DNA of 64,000 nt from Muricea muricata (Eukaryota; Cnidaria; Anthozoa; Malacalcyonacea; Plexauridae). A program made the translations under genes and the position numbers. Numbering within the stretch: position 1 is the stretch's first letter; every line of letters starts with the position of its first letter. Shown in pieces: positions 44,307 through 55,677 of the stretch. Under the pieces are notes generated by a model, which saw only the letters and a list, made by a program, of their open reading frames with translations, was not told where the DNA came from and did not search any database. The stretch is from NCBI GenBank assembly GCA_963855995.1, contig OY979724.1, forward strand, positions 7,945,032-8,009,031, in the 5' to 3' direction.

Positions 44307-46429
44307 CATCAGCGTAGGATTATATTTTAGTAAACACTAACGGGAAATCCAGATCGAGGCGAGGGTAATTCCCTTTTAAACAAAGAATCTATCGCAATAT
44401 TCTAGTTTCTACTTCTTTAATTTGATCTAAACTGTGGTCAAAAAGTGTGACAGCATTCGTTTTTCATATATCTTCACAACGTTATTTCACTTATTCCGTT
44501 AAAAACGAATTTTTAAGGCTGCATGTATTCTTTCATTTTCACATTTTGACGTCAATCGTTTCACGGTGAACTACCTTTAAGCAATTAAGTCAAACAATTC
44601 GAATTGCAAATGTTTGCAAGTGAATTACGAAACGAGCTTAAGAGCCGGACTTAAAACTCGGACGAGCGTAAAAGCAACGAAACATTTCTTATGCCATCAA
44701 TAAGGTGGGCGACAAATCGCTACAGCACGTCCCAGAAACAAATTTCATCTTCTGAACTGGAGAATTCTTGAAGTAAAGTATTCAAGAGATTTGCCGGTTC
44801 GTGTGTTCCGGCTTAAATGTGTCTTACTGCTTTAATATAGTGCTTGAAGATTTTTTCGTGCAGTGTATTGCCTTTGTAAAAGGAGCTAGAGTGTAACAGT
44901 TAAGAACACGTGAACTTCCGGTGACCGGGTTCCGGGGACCCGGAGAGTGAAACTCGGGGGGGAAGGGTTGTTGGGTTTATAGTTGTTTATAGTCAAGGTT
45001 ACAACGAGATTGACATCTATTAGTTATTCTCATTTCATGGAACATTTTTATTAAAAATCACGACTCAGGGGCGTATACTAGTAGATCTCAAGACCCTGGG
45101 CACTGGGTATGAGGTCCACATTTCACACGACTAGATATTAACACTAAAAGTGCACGAAAATACCCTTTACCACCCCATTAGTTGTGTGCCAAATCTAAAG
45201 TGGAAGTTCGCATTCGAAGCAAAACTCGCATTGTAGCGAGTGTCATGATTAACAAGTAATCGCGTTGGGTCCTCGCAAAATGAAGGTTTAATTTGTGAAA
45301 CTGAAAACATCCGTGAAGTTAGAGCTTACTCATGAGCCACATGCGACTCAACAATTTTGTCTAAGACCATCCTGTACTAAAAAGACGCTACTTGTACCCG
45401 TTCACCGGCGTCACAGATATACCCCCCCCCCCCCTACATAAAACTATATTTGTTTGTGTACTACCGTCTACTTTGTGTTTGAATGATAATAACATAGGCA
45501 AAAAATACACTTACATTCCAGTGAGTTTAAAGCAGTGAACTCAAAAAAGACTGGAACGATAACTTGGCCGCCATCTTTGAAGCCAAATTGAAGGCCGCCA
45601 TGAAGGCCAAGCCACCAAAATATGACCTATTTTCAAAAGCTCTTTTCGACCCTTTAACTTCGTGTTTTAGAGCCAGTTAGATGCTAAATATTTTCTAGAT
45701 AGATTGAAATTTCATGTATCTCAACTTTCTAGGACGTCGAGTAAGATTTTAAAATATTTTTTGGCTGCTAAAAATGAAAAACAGTTTCGGCGAAAAGTTT
45801 GTCACGAAATATCTTTTTTAAACAACTGATACCTTTCGAGTTTTAACAGTTAGATGGAAGAGGCTGCCAAGAACTATCCGACGAAAAATATAAGTTTTAT
45901 ACGTATTTTTAAATCAACCATACAAATACACCACTTTGAAAACCTCGATTTACTCACGTTTTAGAAGGGCTACAGCAAAGACTAAAAGCTCAAAATAAAC
46001 AACGATACCTGGACTTTAGCACAAGATAAGTTTTGGAAGTGTTGAAATAGTTAAAGCAATATATTCTTGAGTTGAAGAGCGTAGTTTGCTTCGTAGTTTG
46101 CTTCGGCACGTTGAAACTTTCGTCATTTTCCAGAGTAAAAAACTGATACCCCTCAATTTTTTCCGTAACTAAGTGTAGAACAGTCAGGACTATCCAGAAA
46201 ACCAGGATCGAATCTTTAAAATTGAAGTCTTGTGATGAAAATTCTCATTTTTCATGTATATTTTCGCTCAAAAACAAACTTTTCACTCCTCGTAACTTTC
46301 CCCAGTCCTTTCGAACAAGCCATTTTCCTCGCGCGGTTCCCGCCTTTTGCTTCAAATTTGGCTTCATCCGATCATAAGACGAAAACATAGGAGTTATCGT
46401 TCCAGTTGTATTAGAGTTCACTGGTTTAA
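44307..46429. other. Intergenic, no gene
   Basis: No supported gene. Short G/C homopolymers at 44955 and 45423. The remainder reads as unassigned, repeat-like AT-rich sequence. Confidence 0.4.
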
Positions 46430-46963
46430 AGAGGGGTTACAGTCCGTAATGTAAACAAACGCTTTGTTTACATTTTGAAATTCTATATTCGTAAAATATG
46501 ACTTACTAAATGAATATCTGACACTTTTCTGGTTTCCTATGCTTATACATGTATGTAAACCAGAGTTTCAATTCAAAAAGAGTTCGACAAATGTGAAATT
46601 TGGACAATGTTTATATTTGGTGGCCCACCTTTGTTGTGAGCAGAACCGATGCGCAGAACGGACTGTAACCCCCATTGATCTGGATAATACTGGATCGCGC
46701 AAATCGCGCATAGAGTGGCATCAAGTGAAGCCAGCAGAGATGACGAATTTGGAGTACCAAGATGGCGGACAATCAGCATTTTCAATAGATAAATAAACTT
46801 CCTTATTTTAAGGAAATTTACGGAAATTGAAAACGCTGCTTAAAAGCTTACTCTTACACCCGCAAAGAGCACTGGACCTGGAGTACCAAGATGGCGGCGA
46901 TGGCTTCAAAATTTTATTATGTATGCGCGATCCAGTATTATTCAGATCAATGGTAACCCCTCT
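46430..46963. mobile_element. TTAA-flanked repeat, composite copy
   Basis: The outer ends AGAGGGGTTACAG and its partner GGTAACCCCTCT are flanked by TTAA (46426-46429, 46964-46967), as in piggyBac-type elements. The first 246 bp match the element at 62996-63241. At about 46673 a second inverted-repeat unit begins (CATTGATCTGGATAATACTG, inverted at 46931-46952). AATTTGGAGTACCAAGATGG-type sequence appears twice inside. Confidence 0.7.
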
Positions 46964-46967
46964 TTAA

Positions 46968-49900
46968 GCTCGACGTTTGTAAGGAAGGCAAGATTTCCAT
47001 CAGAGGGATCAAATATCCTAGGAAATATGTCCCCCGAGTGGCCATATTTTCTGGATCCTAATTTCCTGGGGTACCGGAACCATGGTGCCAACATCGTAGC
47101 TCTCGGACGAAACACAGCCTTATTTTAATCAGTGACAAATATTTAGGTCTCGTCCGTGGTCCCAAGACATAGATATAGGTAATATTTTTCCTTTTCGATT
47201 CGAATTTAATTAATTTTCGCAACATCGACACATACTTGGCATAGAATGTAAACAAGGTTAGTGTTTCTGTGTATGCATAAAGTCTTCACAGTGATTTTCA
47301 GTGAACATTGTCTGGCATCGAAATTGTATGAAACATCGCTTCAAGTCATTTGGACGTCTTATTCACAGGTATTTTGAAGTACATTCAAAGTTTTGATTGA
47401 TAAAAAGTTTTATATACACAGTGTGTTGTAGTGTTTATATACTGGTCGTAACATGACAACTTGACAGAAAATTTGCACTAGCTCGGAAGTCGAAAACTGG
47501 TTGTCTTGCTTGTTCAGAAAATAGAGGTTTGGAAATTAACAATATGTCAATAGTCCTGCTATATGCGGATATACTGAATGCAAAGTTTTAAGTAGGATAT
47601 GTAATGTAATTCATTAGGAATGTACTGCATCATTTCCAAGATATGCTAATCACCATGAATATTACATTCTATTTACCATCAGGCTGGGCAGTATAGTCTC
47701 TTGCTCAAATTAGTCTTGTTTTTTGCAGTTTTCAAAAAGCCTCTCAACTTATGCTATAATCTTAATTTAAGGCAGTAATTTTCTGAAGAATATATAATAT
47801 AGAAGCAACACATGTAATACTTCATAAAACAACAAAAAATTGAGGCTGTACCACCATTGCCCATGGCCAATGCCTAGCAAAGCTTTGATTTATTTCTTAC
47901 AATCTCATCTGACTATGTCTTAATTTTAACCATTTTGACAATTACAATGTGACATGTTTTATTTGCAAAATGTTGGTCTCAACTGAATTTATGGTTGCAA
48001 ATCTACAATATGATGTGATGACTATCATGACTATCATGTTGAATCCCCACGTTCACCATCTATTTCTCAATAAGTTCTATTTTAAACAAAATACAAAATT
48101 CATTTGGTAGATTTGGAAATGAATTACGACAAAAACTAGGGAAATCCTTCTTTGCCAAAGATGGGTATTCCGATGGTGCTGCTGGCCCATATCATTACCA
48201 AATTCTGTGAAGTTACCAAAACTACAGATGAATTTGATGACCAAATTGCAGAAAATTCTATTTCTGGCCCCTCTTCTCTATATAGCTCTTTCCTTTCAGA
48301 ATTGATCTTAATCCCCCCTCCCAACTTTAAATTACACTCTGAGGTCAATGTTTTTTGCAAAAAAGTGTTGAACAAATTTAGTAAAACTATCCTAGAGTAA
48401 ATGGCAAATGTTGATTATCGTAATGGGTATTTACAACACCATTTAGTGAATAGTTAACAAAACTTGCCAACCTTTACCATCAGACTTTGGGCTGCCAGTT
48501 CTTCTGGCTACCTCAGTCATGTAATAAATAGTGAATAGGGCCTAGTACTGCCTATGAACAGTTTTTGGAATGGCACTGTAAGCAAACCAATTTTGTTTCA
48601 GGATGCATCCAGTTCAAATAATCAGTTTACCAATGAGGCTTGTTTTTTTTCAACATAAACTCTGTTTTAACAAGTGATGAAGTGCCAGGGAGTCCCCCAC
48701 CCCACCAAGTATGCATGTTTGTACTGTCAATTTAAAAAAAAACGCATAGACATGCAAGTGCTTCCTTGTGGTGTTACACTTATATCGGGTGAGGTACGTG
48801 AATGTGAAAGGTGGGGATCATTTTTTGAGAGGCTTTAACATGCTGTAGCTAGTGAAGCTCTGTGCAATTGAACATAAGGTGAAAGATAGCAGCCTGTACA
48901 TTTTCCCAAAATGCATTACAGCCGTGATGATTCTGGTTAAAGTACATGTGCTATCTTTTTCGTTACGGCACAGAGCATAAAGAGGTTCAACTTCAACCTC
49001 GTTCCCAGGGCCATTTCCCTTTCCCGGGGAAGGAGGTTGGTTCAAGTTCTCATAGCTTAGCCGGCACAGTAAGGATAGGCCTTATTCCCTGCCTGGCCAT
49101 TTTTAATAGTCATGATAAGTATTTTCAGGGGGAAGAATCCCTCTTTTTAGCACCTAGGGGTATGCATAATTAACAAGAGTGGTTATGGGCTATTGATTGC
49201 ATTTGTGATGTGTATTTTGAATGAAGTATTTTTTTGTAAGTTTGCATGGTGAATATAAATGTTGATCAGAAAGTATGATCTTGTTACCTGGGGCTGTTTG
49301 TTTAGAACTCTTAATTAATTTGTAGTTACAATTAAGTGCAAAATATGTGGTTTTAATTAGTTAACATTTCTACTAATCATGGTTTACTTTAATCACCTTT
49401 TTATATAACCAGCCTCTGGCATTTCTACAAAATTATATTGAATTTTCACTTGTTTGCAAAACAATTGTAGATTTCGAAATTAAAATGCCGGGACACAGTC
49501 TTTACATATTATTTTTTAATACAATCTACCTACTACAGTTACCTACATGCAGGTCCGTTATTTTTTGAAGCCTGAAAACGTGTGACTGGAGCAACTCGTC
49601 CGTGATAAATCTTGTTTGTGCTTTGTGTATGTCTTTTCTTTTCTCAAAACGACAATGAAGCAATTTCATTTCAAATTCATAGGCCTATGGGACTGCTCTT
49701 TATTAAAATCACCACTTAGGGACTGTAAAAGAATCAATTAAAATTAAAATTAGGGTTAAATATTTGGTTTGAGATTAACCTTGGGATTAGGGATCAAGGA
49801 TATAGGATTTTTAATTAGTAGGATTTTAATGGAAAAGTGTGAGAATAGAACTATAGAAGGGGGGGGGGGGGGGGTTCTATTCCTATTTCCCAGCCAGAAT

Positions 49901-50090
49901 TGACTAAATCCTATTCTATTGTGCAAATGCACCAATCCCATACTCCCAGTGGCTGCCTTGCTAAAATCTTAAGATCCCATTCCTATTTTCTATTGTTTTT
50001 TGGCTGATATGCCTAAAATGTGAAAGCTTTTCACACTGATGGTCATAAACTTGGTGGGGTTGCACTTATCAATTCTCATCCATTATTACT
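46968..50090. other. Intergenic, no supported gene
   Basis: AT-rich. A CGTTCCCAGGGCCATTTCCC / CCCGGGGAAGG fragment at about 48995-49035 belongs to the repeat family also present at 51300 and 52170. Two overlapping opposite-strand frames near 48136-48400 lack recognisable domains. The G16 run near 49860 is a simple repeat. Confidence 0.4.
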
Positions 50091-50196
50091 GTAATCTATT
50101 TATTTAGCCCTCCCTCTCAAATGAGCCCCCCCCCTCTCATAAGCTCCCATTTTGAGTGAAAAAATGAAATAAGCCCCCCTCTCTAATAAGCCCCCC

Positions 50197-50471
<275 letters not shown>

Positions 50472-50539
50472 AAATTTTGCTCTACCATAATGTATTTAGC
50501 ACTTTTTAAATTATATGATGTTCAATCAAAATTGAAAAA

Positions 50540-50542
<3 letters not shown>

Positions 50543-50628
<86 letters not shown>
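50543..50628. repeat. (TA)n microsatellite 2
   Basis: About 86 bp of perfect AT repeat. Confidence 0.98.
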
Positions 50629-50631
<3 letters not shown>

Positions 50632-51019
50632 ACCATGGATATTATATGTTGTTATATTGTTAATATAAATGTTGTTATACTATATATACTGTGTAATGAT
50701 TTTGAGTTTATTGCAGTTCAAAGAGATCTCCATCGCTGGTTTTTTGGATGAATAAATAAGCCCCCTCTCAATTAAGCCCCCCCCCCTCCAGTAAGCCCCT
50801 CCTCAAAAGGTCCTGAAATGAATAACCCCCCTTCCCGGGGGGGGGGGGGCTAAATAGAGAGAATACGGTATCAACTGTTATCAATTCTCATCAACTCTCG
50901 CCAATTGTTTTTAGTTCTTATCAATTGCCATAAACTCTCATCTTCGTTTTACTAGCCGGCTTGGCAGTCGTTTCCCATTTCCTGCAGGCGGCGGCGAGAG
51001 AACGCCTGCCCAAATAGCT

Positions 51020-53055
51020 GGGTCAGGATAAAACGCTGAAACTGAATGGTGGAAACGGAAACTGAAAACGGAAACTGAAATGGGGATAAAACGCTGAAAT
51101 GGGGATAAAACGCTGAAATGGGGATAAAACGCTGAAATAGGGATAAAACCTTGAAATGGCAACTTCGAAAGAGTTTTGTGCTGTTGTAAAATTTACACCT
51201 TACTTTTCTATCCATTAAATAACTAGTTTTGCGGTTCTGATGATTTTGTCTTGCATAGCATGCTGTAAAATGTTTGTTGACCTTGTATCGGATAAAAGCA
51301 ACCTCGATCCCAGGGCCTTTTCTTGAATTGGGGAAGGGAAAAGGCCCTGGCATCGGCTGGTCTATTTTGTAATCCCATTGGCTCATTCAAACTGCCAATT
51401 AAATCATTCAAGAGTATAATTTATTCATAAAATACAACTGAAGAGAGATTTAAATCATTTAAACCCTTTGCTTAGTTTGTTTATGTAGCCTTAAATCACT
51501 TATTTGGCTGACTCTTAACACTCTTCGTATAAAGTCATATACGTAGAATATCCGTATGCTTCATTATCGGAATTTGATGAAGGTATAGGGACAACTTATG
51601 CACGTTATCAGCTCACACACGGCAATCTTCTAAACAAGTTTCAACTGTATTATACCTACTAAGCACTTACTCTACCAGGTTTAACATATTACTTTATTTC
51701 ATTGGGCATTGTATTGTCATATATACAGCCGAAGATGTAGAGCCAGCTATAGTCCGTAGAAGGTTGCTTTTATAGGAAGTTATTTACCTTAAAGCTAGCT
51801 GTATTGCATAGAACGTTAAAAATTACTTCTCTTATTTATTATTTATGCAAACACTCGCAGAGACCACAGAAATTAACATATTCTTACACCCAGACACAGT
51901 ATAGGGTATAAACAGTAGGGCCACTCAGCAGTGCAACATGTCCCCCTATTTTTATGCACTTATCTGGCCAGAATAATGGCGGAACGGCCAGTTCAGCGTT
52001 CCTATTGGCCAGAAAAGGCAATTGACTGGCCAGAACCAGCATAATGAACATGCGTAATGAGACATGCGTGGAGACACAAACTTCAAAGGTTCCGACTCGA
52101 GTGGCCTTTCTGTTAATTTCTATTCTGTGACCCAGATATTCTGGGTGTCATGTGACCAGCCGATGCCAGGGCCTTTTCCCTTCTCTAATTTAAGAAAAGG
52201 CCCTGGGATCGAGGTTGGGGTAAAAGCAAATGAGGATACAGAACAAAGGAAAACGGATATAAAAGCACACGCGTTGACAGCGTTATTGCTAAAACTTTCT
52301 AAAATTCCACCAGCAAAATCTTTGTGAAGGCGTTCACGTGCTGTGTTGCTTTGAATTTTTTTTGCTCGAACGACATCTTGAAAGAAACTCTTGACGGTCT
52401 TTTTCGTTTTACGTGATAACTCCAGACTCCATGTCAACGAAAACAATACGAAACATGCGTAAAAACTTAACCTTAAAAGGGACACGCACAAAACACGTGT
52501 AATGATTTTTGACGTGCGGAATTTCCCCGTAGTTTCACTTAGAAAGTATCAATGTTGAATAATATTCCAAACTGCAACTTTGTTACTTTTTAGAACGAAA
52601 ATACCTTATGGATATTGTTAAATTATCCCACATGTGTTTCTTTATGCATATTTATTGTTTTCACATTTTTTTTGAATTCTATTGTAACGTTAGCTACGAT
52701 TCTTTGGGTTCGTCAATATCACGCGATACCACGCTCACAATGTTGTAAAGTTTTTAATGGATAAAAACGTAGAGTGTAAATTTTACAAATATTTTTGCCT
52801 TGAACCATATTGCATGTAGTCGAATTTAATTCTGCTTAATCTGGAGCGAACAACAAACTTGTTTTTTAAACAGAACAAAACTCTTTCGAACTTGCCATTT
52901 CAGCGTTTTATCCCTATTTCAGCGTTTTATCCCTATTTCAGCGTTTTATCCCCATTTCAGCGTTTTATCCCTGTTTCAGCGTTTTATCCCCCTTTCAGTT
53001 TCCGTTTTCAGTTTCCGTTTCCGCCATTCAGTTTCAGCGTTTTATCCCGACCCCC
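51020..53055. mobile_element. 2.04-kb element with 8-bp target duplication and repeat-array termini
   Basis: Both sides carry AAATAGCT (51012-51019, 53056-53063), an 8-bp duplication. The left end reads GGGTCAGGATAAAACGCTGA and the right end is its inverse with two extra G. Each terminal inverted repeat is about 170 bp and holds four to six copies of an 18-bp unit GGGATAAAACGCTGAAAT, plus GGAAACGGAAACTGAAA. A second inverted pair (CCTCGATCCCAGGGCCTTTT at about 51302, inverted at about 52200) lies inside. No transposase is recognised. An 8-bp duplication is compatible with hAT. Confidence 0.75.
52255..52491 (-). other. Orphan ORF with signal-peptide-like start, inside the 2-kb element
   Basis: The minus-strand frame begins MCVSLLRLSFYACFVLFSLT, a hydrophobic leader, then a basic KTKKTVKSFFQDVVRAKK region. 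No family is recognised. It runs into the inner inverted repeat, so the 3' end of the frame is repeat-derived. It may be a captured host exon or chance. Confidence 0.2.
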
Positions 53056-53063
53056 AAATAGCT

Positions 53064-53701
53064 ATGAAAAAAGCGTTCTTCTCCGACAAAACGTCGAACT
53101 TAACTCCTATTGGTCAATCTCGTTAAGGGAAGTAATTACGTAATTCAAATGTGAACAATGGCTGTGTGGCTGTTAATGCTTTGAAAGAATGTTTCTGATA
53201 TTGTAGGCTTCAAAATTCAGTTCAAATCAGAACAACAGAAACTTTATCAATGATTATTACCTGGTGAAGCGTTATCTTCATATTCTCTCTCTCGCCCTTG
53301 CTACAAATTGTATTTTACAATTGCAGCGCATGCTGTGAAAATACAATTGCAATCCAATGCAGAGATAAAACATGCATGATGCTAAATATAAATTTTGACT
53401 ATGATTGGTTAATTGGTAAAGGTGCTAATTGGATAACGTCAATCACCCATAACGGGCGAAAACACATTTATCATGGCCATTTGGGCAGGCGTTTCCTCGC
53501 ACTAAACGCCTATTACGCTGGCTACGTTTTACCGGTTTTTATCGTTCTGAAATCAGTACAGTAGTTTAAAGTTTCTAACGTAATCTTCATCTAAAAGTGT
53601 AGCATTAAAGATTGTTTCTTGATCGAGCCTTTTTTAAGTTCGTTATGATAACACTTCTCAGAGCTTCTCAAATTTTAAATTTTTAGCACAACTTACAAAG
53701 A
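53064..53701. promoter_or_regulatory. Upstream region of the four-repeat gene
   Basis: No gene. It presumably contains the promoter of the plus-strand gene at 53702. No unequivocal TATA box. Confidence 0.35.
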
Positions 53702-55282
53702 ATGGGTGCAGACGCTTCTCTTCCACTCAGCGGAGCAGGACCTGGTCTCTTTACCATGAGCATGACATTCCGTGATGGCGATCTTATCACTGTTCTTCAC
53801 CTGGACAGCGCAGGATTGTCTGTGATTGCGCAAGCAATCAAAGACACTTGGCAGGCCGGTATTCAGCTAGAGAAATCGGTATGCGGTACGGGCTGGTCGT
53901 TTAAGCTCAATGGTTACCCTTTTAGTAAATGTGGCGCCAAAATATCCCAGCAATCCCGGGAAATGTTAATGCAAATTTTAAAAAACTTGCATGGAATTGG
54001 CTACCAGGTAGCCACGTCGGGTGTTCTTGGTACGAGAACGGATAGAAGTACGTTGTTTTTTAAAAAATCTCCAACCAACGCACCGACACCCAATCTACTT
54101 TGTGTAAGCTTCTACGACGCCGACAAAATCCTGTTTACGAATCTGCCATCCCAGCTTACACATGCGATAACAGATGCGGTGAGAAGCTCATGGTCGAGGG
54201 GAATTCGAAGGGTAGATGCACAATTCAATGGCGTCTTGCAATTTAAACTCGTTGGTAGACCATGGGCAGCGAGTAATAACGAACAAAGTATTGTGTCCAA
54301 AAATTTACTTCAAGCTATTTTCGTAACACTCTATCGTAAACAGTGGATATATCATGTGAATGTGAACCTTAACCGCGATCAAGATTGTCTGATCTTCCGT
54401 CATGATCCTGCAGTGGACACATATGAAGTGCCTCAATTTTGTATGATGAGCTTCGGTGAAGGGGATCGGTTGCGACTCCAGAATGCATCAGATGAGACTA
54501 TTAGTATGATTCGAAGAATCATTGAGAATAACTGGACTCCGGGTAGAATTCAAGACGAGAGAATCTTTCACGGAAGTCATGAATTTAAAATTTCTGGACA
54601 TCCATGGAACTCGGTGCGAGAAGAATCCGCAAGAGCTCGCTATCTCATGCTGCAAGTATTTCAGGAAATGTTGCAACATGGTTGGCACAACGTTGCAGGG
54701 TTTTCTCTAAGCCGCGAAAGGTCGGACAGAGCTGTGCTGGTATTTGAAAAACGAGAACCGGCAAACTGCCCGATGTTTTGTATAGCTCCACATGATGATG
54801 ATAAGTTCTGGCTTATTAACTTGCCTGGAGAATTAGTTTCGCTCTTCAAGCAAATTTTGCGATTTCGTTGGTCGAGTGGAATCCAGTCAGAGAAAGTGCT
54901 GGCCCTTCAATTTGGCAACGTCTATAAATTGAAATTATCGGGTACACCGTGGGCGGGGGGCGAAAGGAACTCGCCTATCCACGCTCGAAGCTTTCTGTGT
55001 ACTCTTGTTGAAGAGTTTTCTAATCGGGGTTGGAATATCATGGTCTGTCTGGATGTAACATCCCGGATCGTAGCCGAAAGTGATGGTCCAGATTACCCGT
55101 TCGATGTGTATTCGTTTTGGTTTGCTTACAACAACACAACCGACTTGCCACAACCGTCTGCGCCAGTTTTTGACAATCCAAGCTATGGTATGGCCGACCC
55201 ACCGCCTCCGAGCCCTCATGAGCCGCCGCCCACATACGACGAAGCCACAGGATGGAATGATTATGGTACAAAGCAATGACAG
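53702..55282 (+). CDS. Four-repeat protein with myristoylation-like N terminus and PSAP / FDNPSY / PPTY tail
   Basis: Intact intronless 525-aa gene, not recognised by name. Four tandem copies of a domain of about 108 residues lie at 15-123, 130-235, 244-352 and 357-476. Each has a GD/AD-x-(L/I) start, an I..(S/T/N/F)W..GI segment, a Phe/Tyr-(K/E)-(F/L)-K-(L/I)-x-G-x-P-(W/F) core and an (L/F)xF(K/R/E) end. No transmembrane helix is seen. The N terminus MGADAS fits an N-myristoylation signal. The C-terminal 45 residues hold PSAP (485-488, TSG101-type late motif), FDNPSY (490-495, FxNPxY endocytic signal) and PPTY (509-512, WW-ligase motif). A role in membrane association and ESCRT or endocytic recruitment is inferred. 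I recall similar repeats in fish and fungal proteins but can give no family name. Neighbours are transposon remains. Confidence 0.88.
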
Positions 55283-55677
55283 TTTGACAGGCCAGTTCAG
55301 CTGGAAGTCAAATTTTAAATGAATTATCTCATAAATATAACTGACGATATACATGATCACATTTCTTAATACTATTTTTCCGAAATGACACATTTGCAAA
55401 TTCGATTTGGTTTGATTTCTTAATATGTATGTGTAGGCTGAAAATTGTACGGATTTGCGTTATTCAAAGAAGTAAATGATTAATGTAGAATTTGGACTCT
55501 TCTCTATGTTTCGTGAATGATCGTTCAAATCGGAAAAACAAGCTTTTTTCATGCATTTTTTTAAAGATTTAAAATTGCATTTATGGGGTGGTAAATGTTA
55601 ATGCACATAGCTGTATTCATTAATAGTATATTGATCAGGTTTGAGTGAGAATACTGTATACCATCAAAAGCGCAAGC
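55283..55677. other. 3' flank of the four-repeat gene
   Basis: AT-rich, no gene. It ends at the outer edge of the inverted repeat. Confidence 0.5.

Noticed and set aside
48136-48400. Overlapping opposite-strand frames of about 80 codons
   Set aside because: No recognisable domain; both strands open by chance in the same place.
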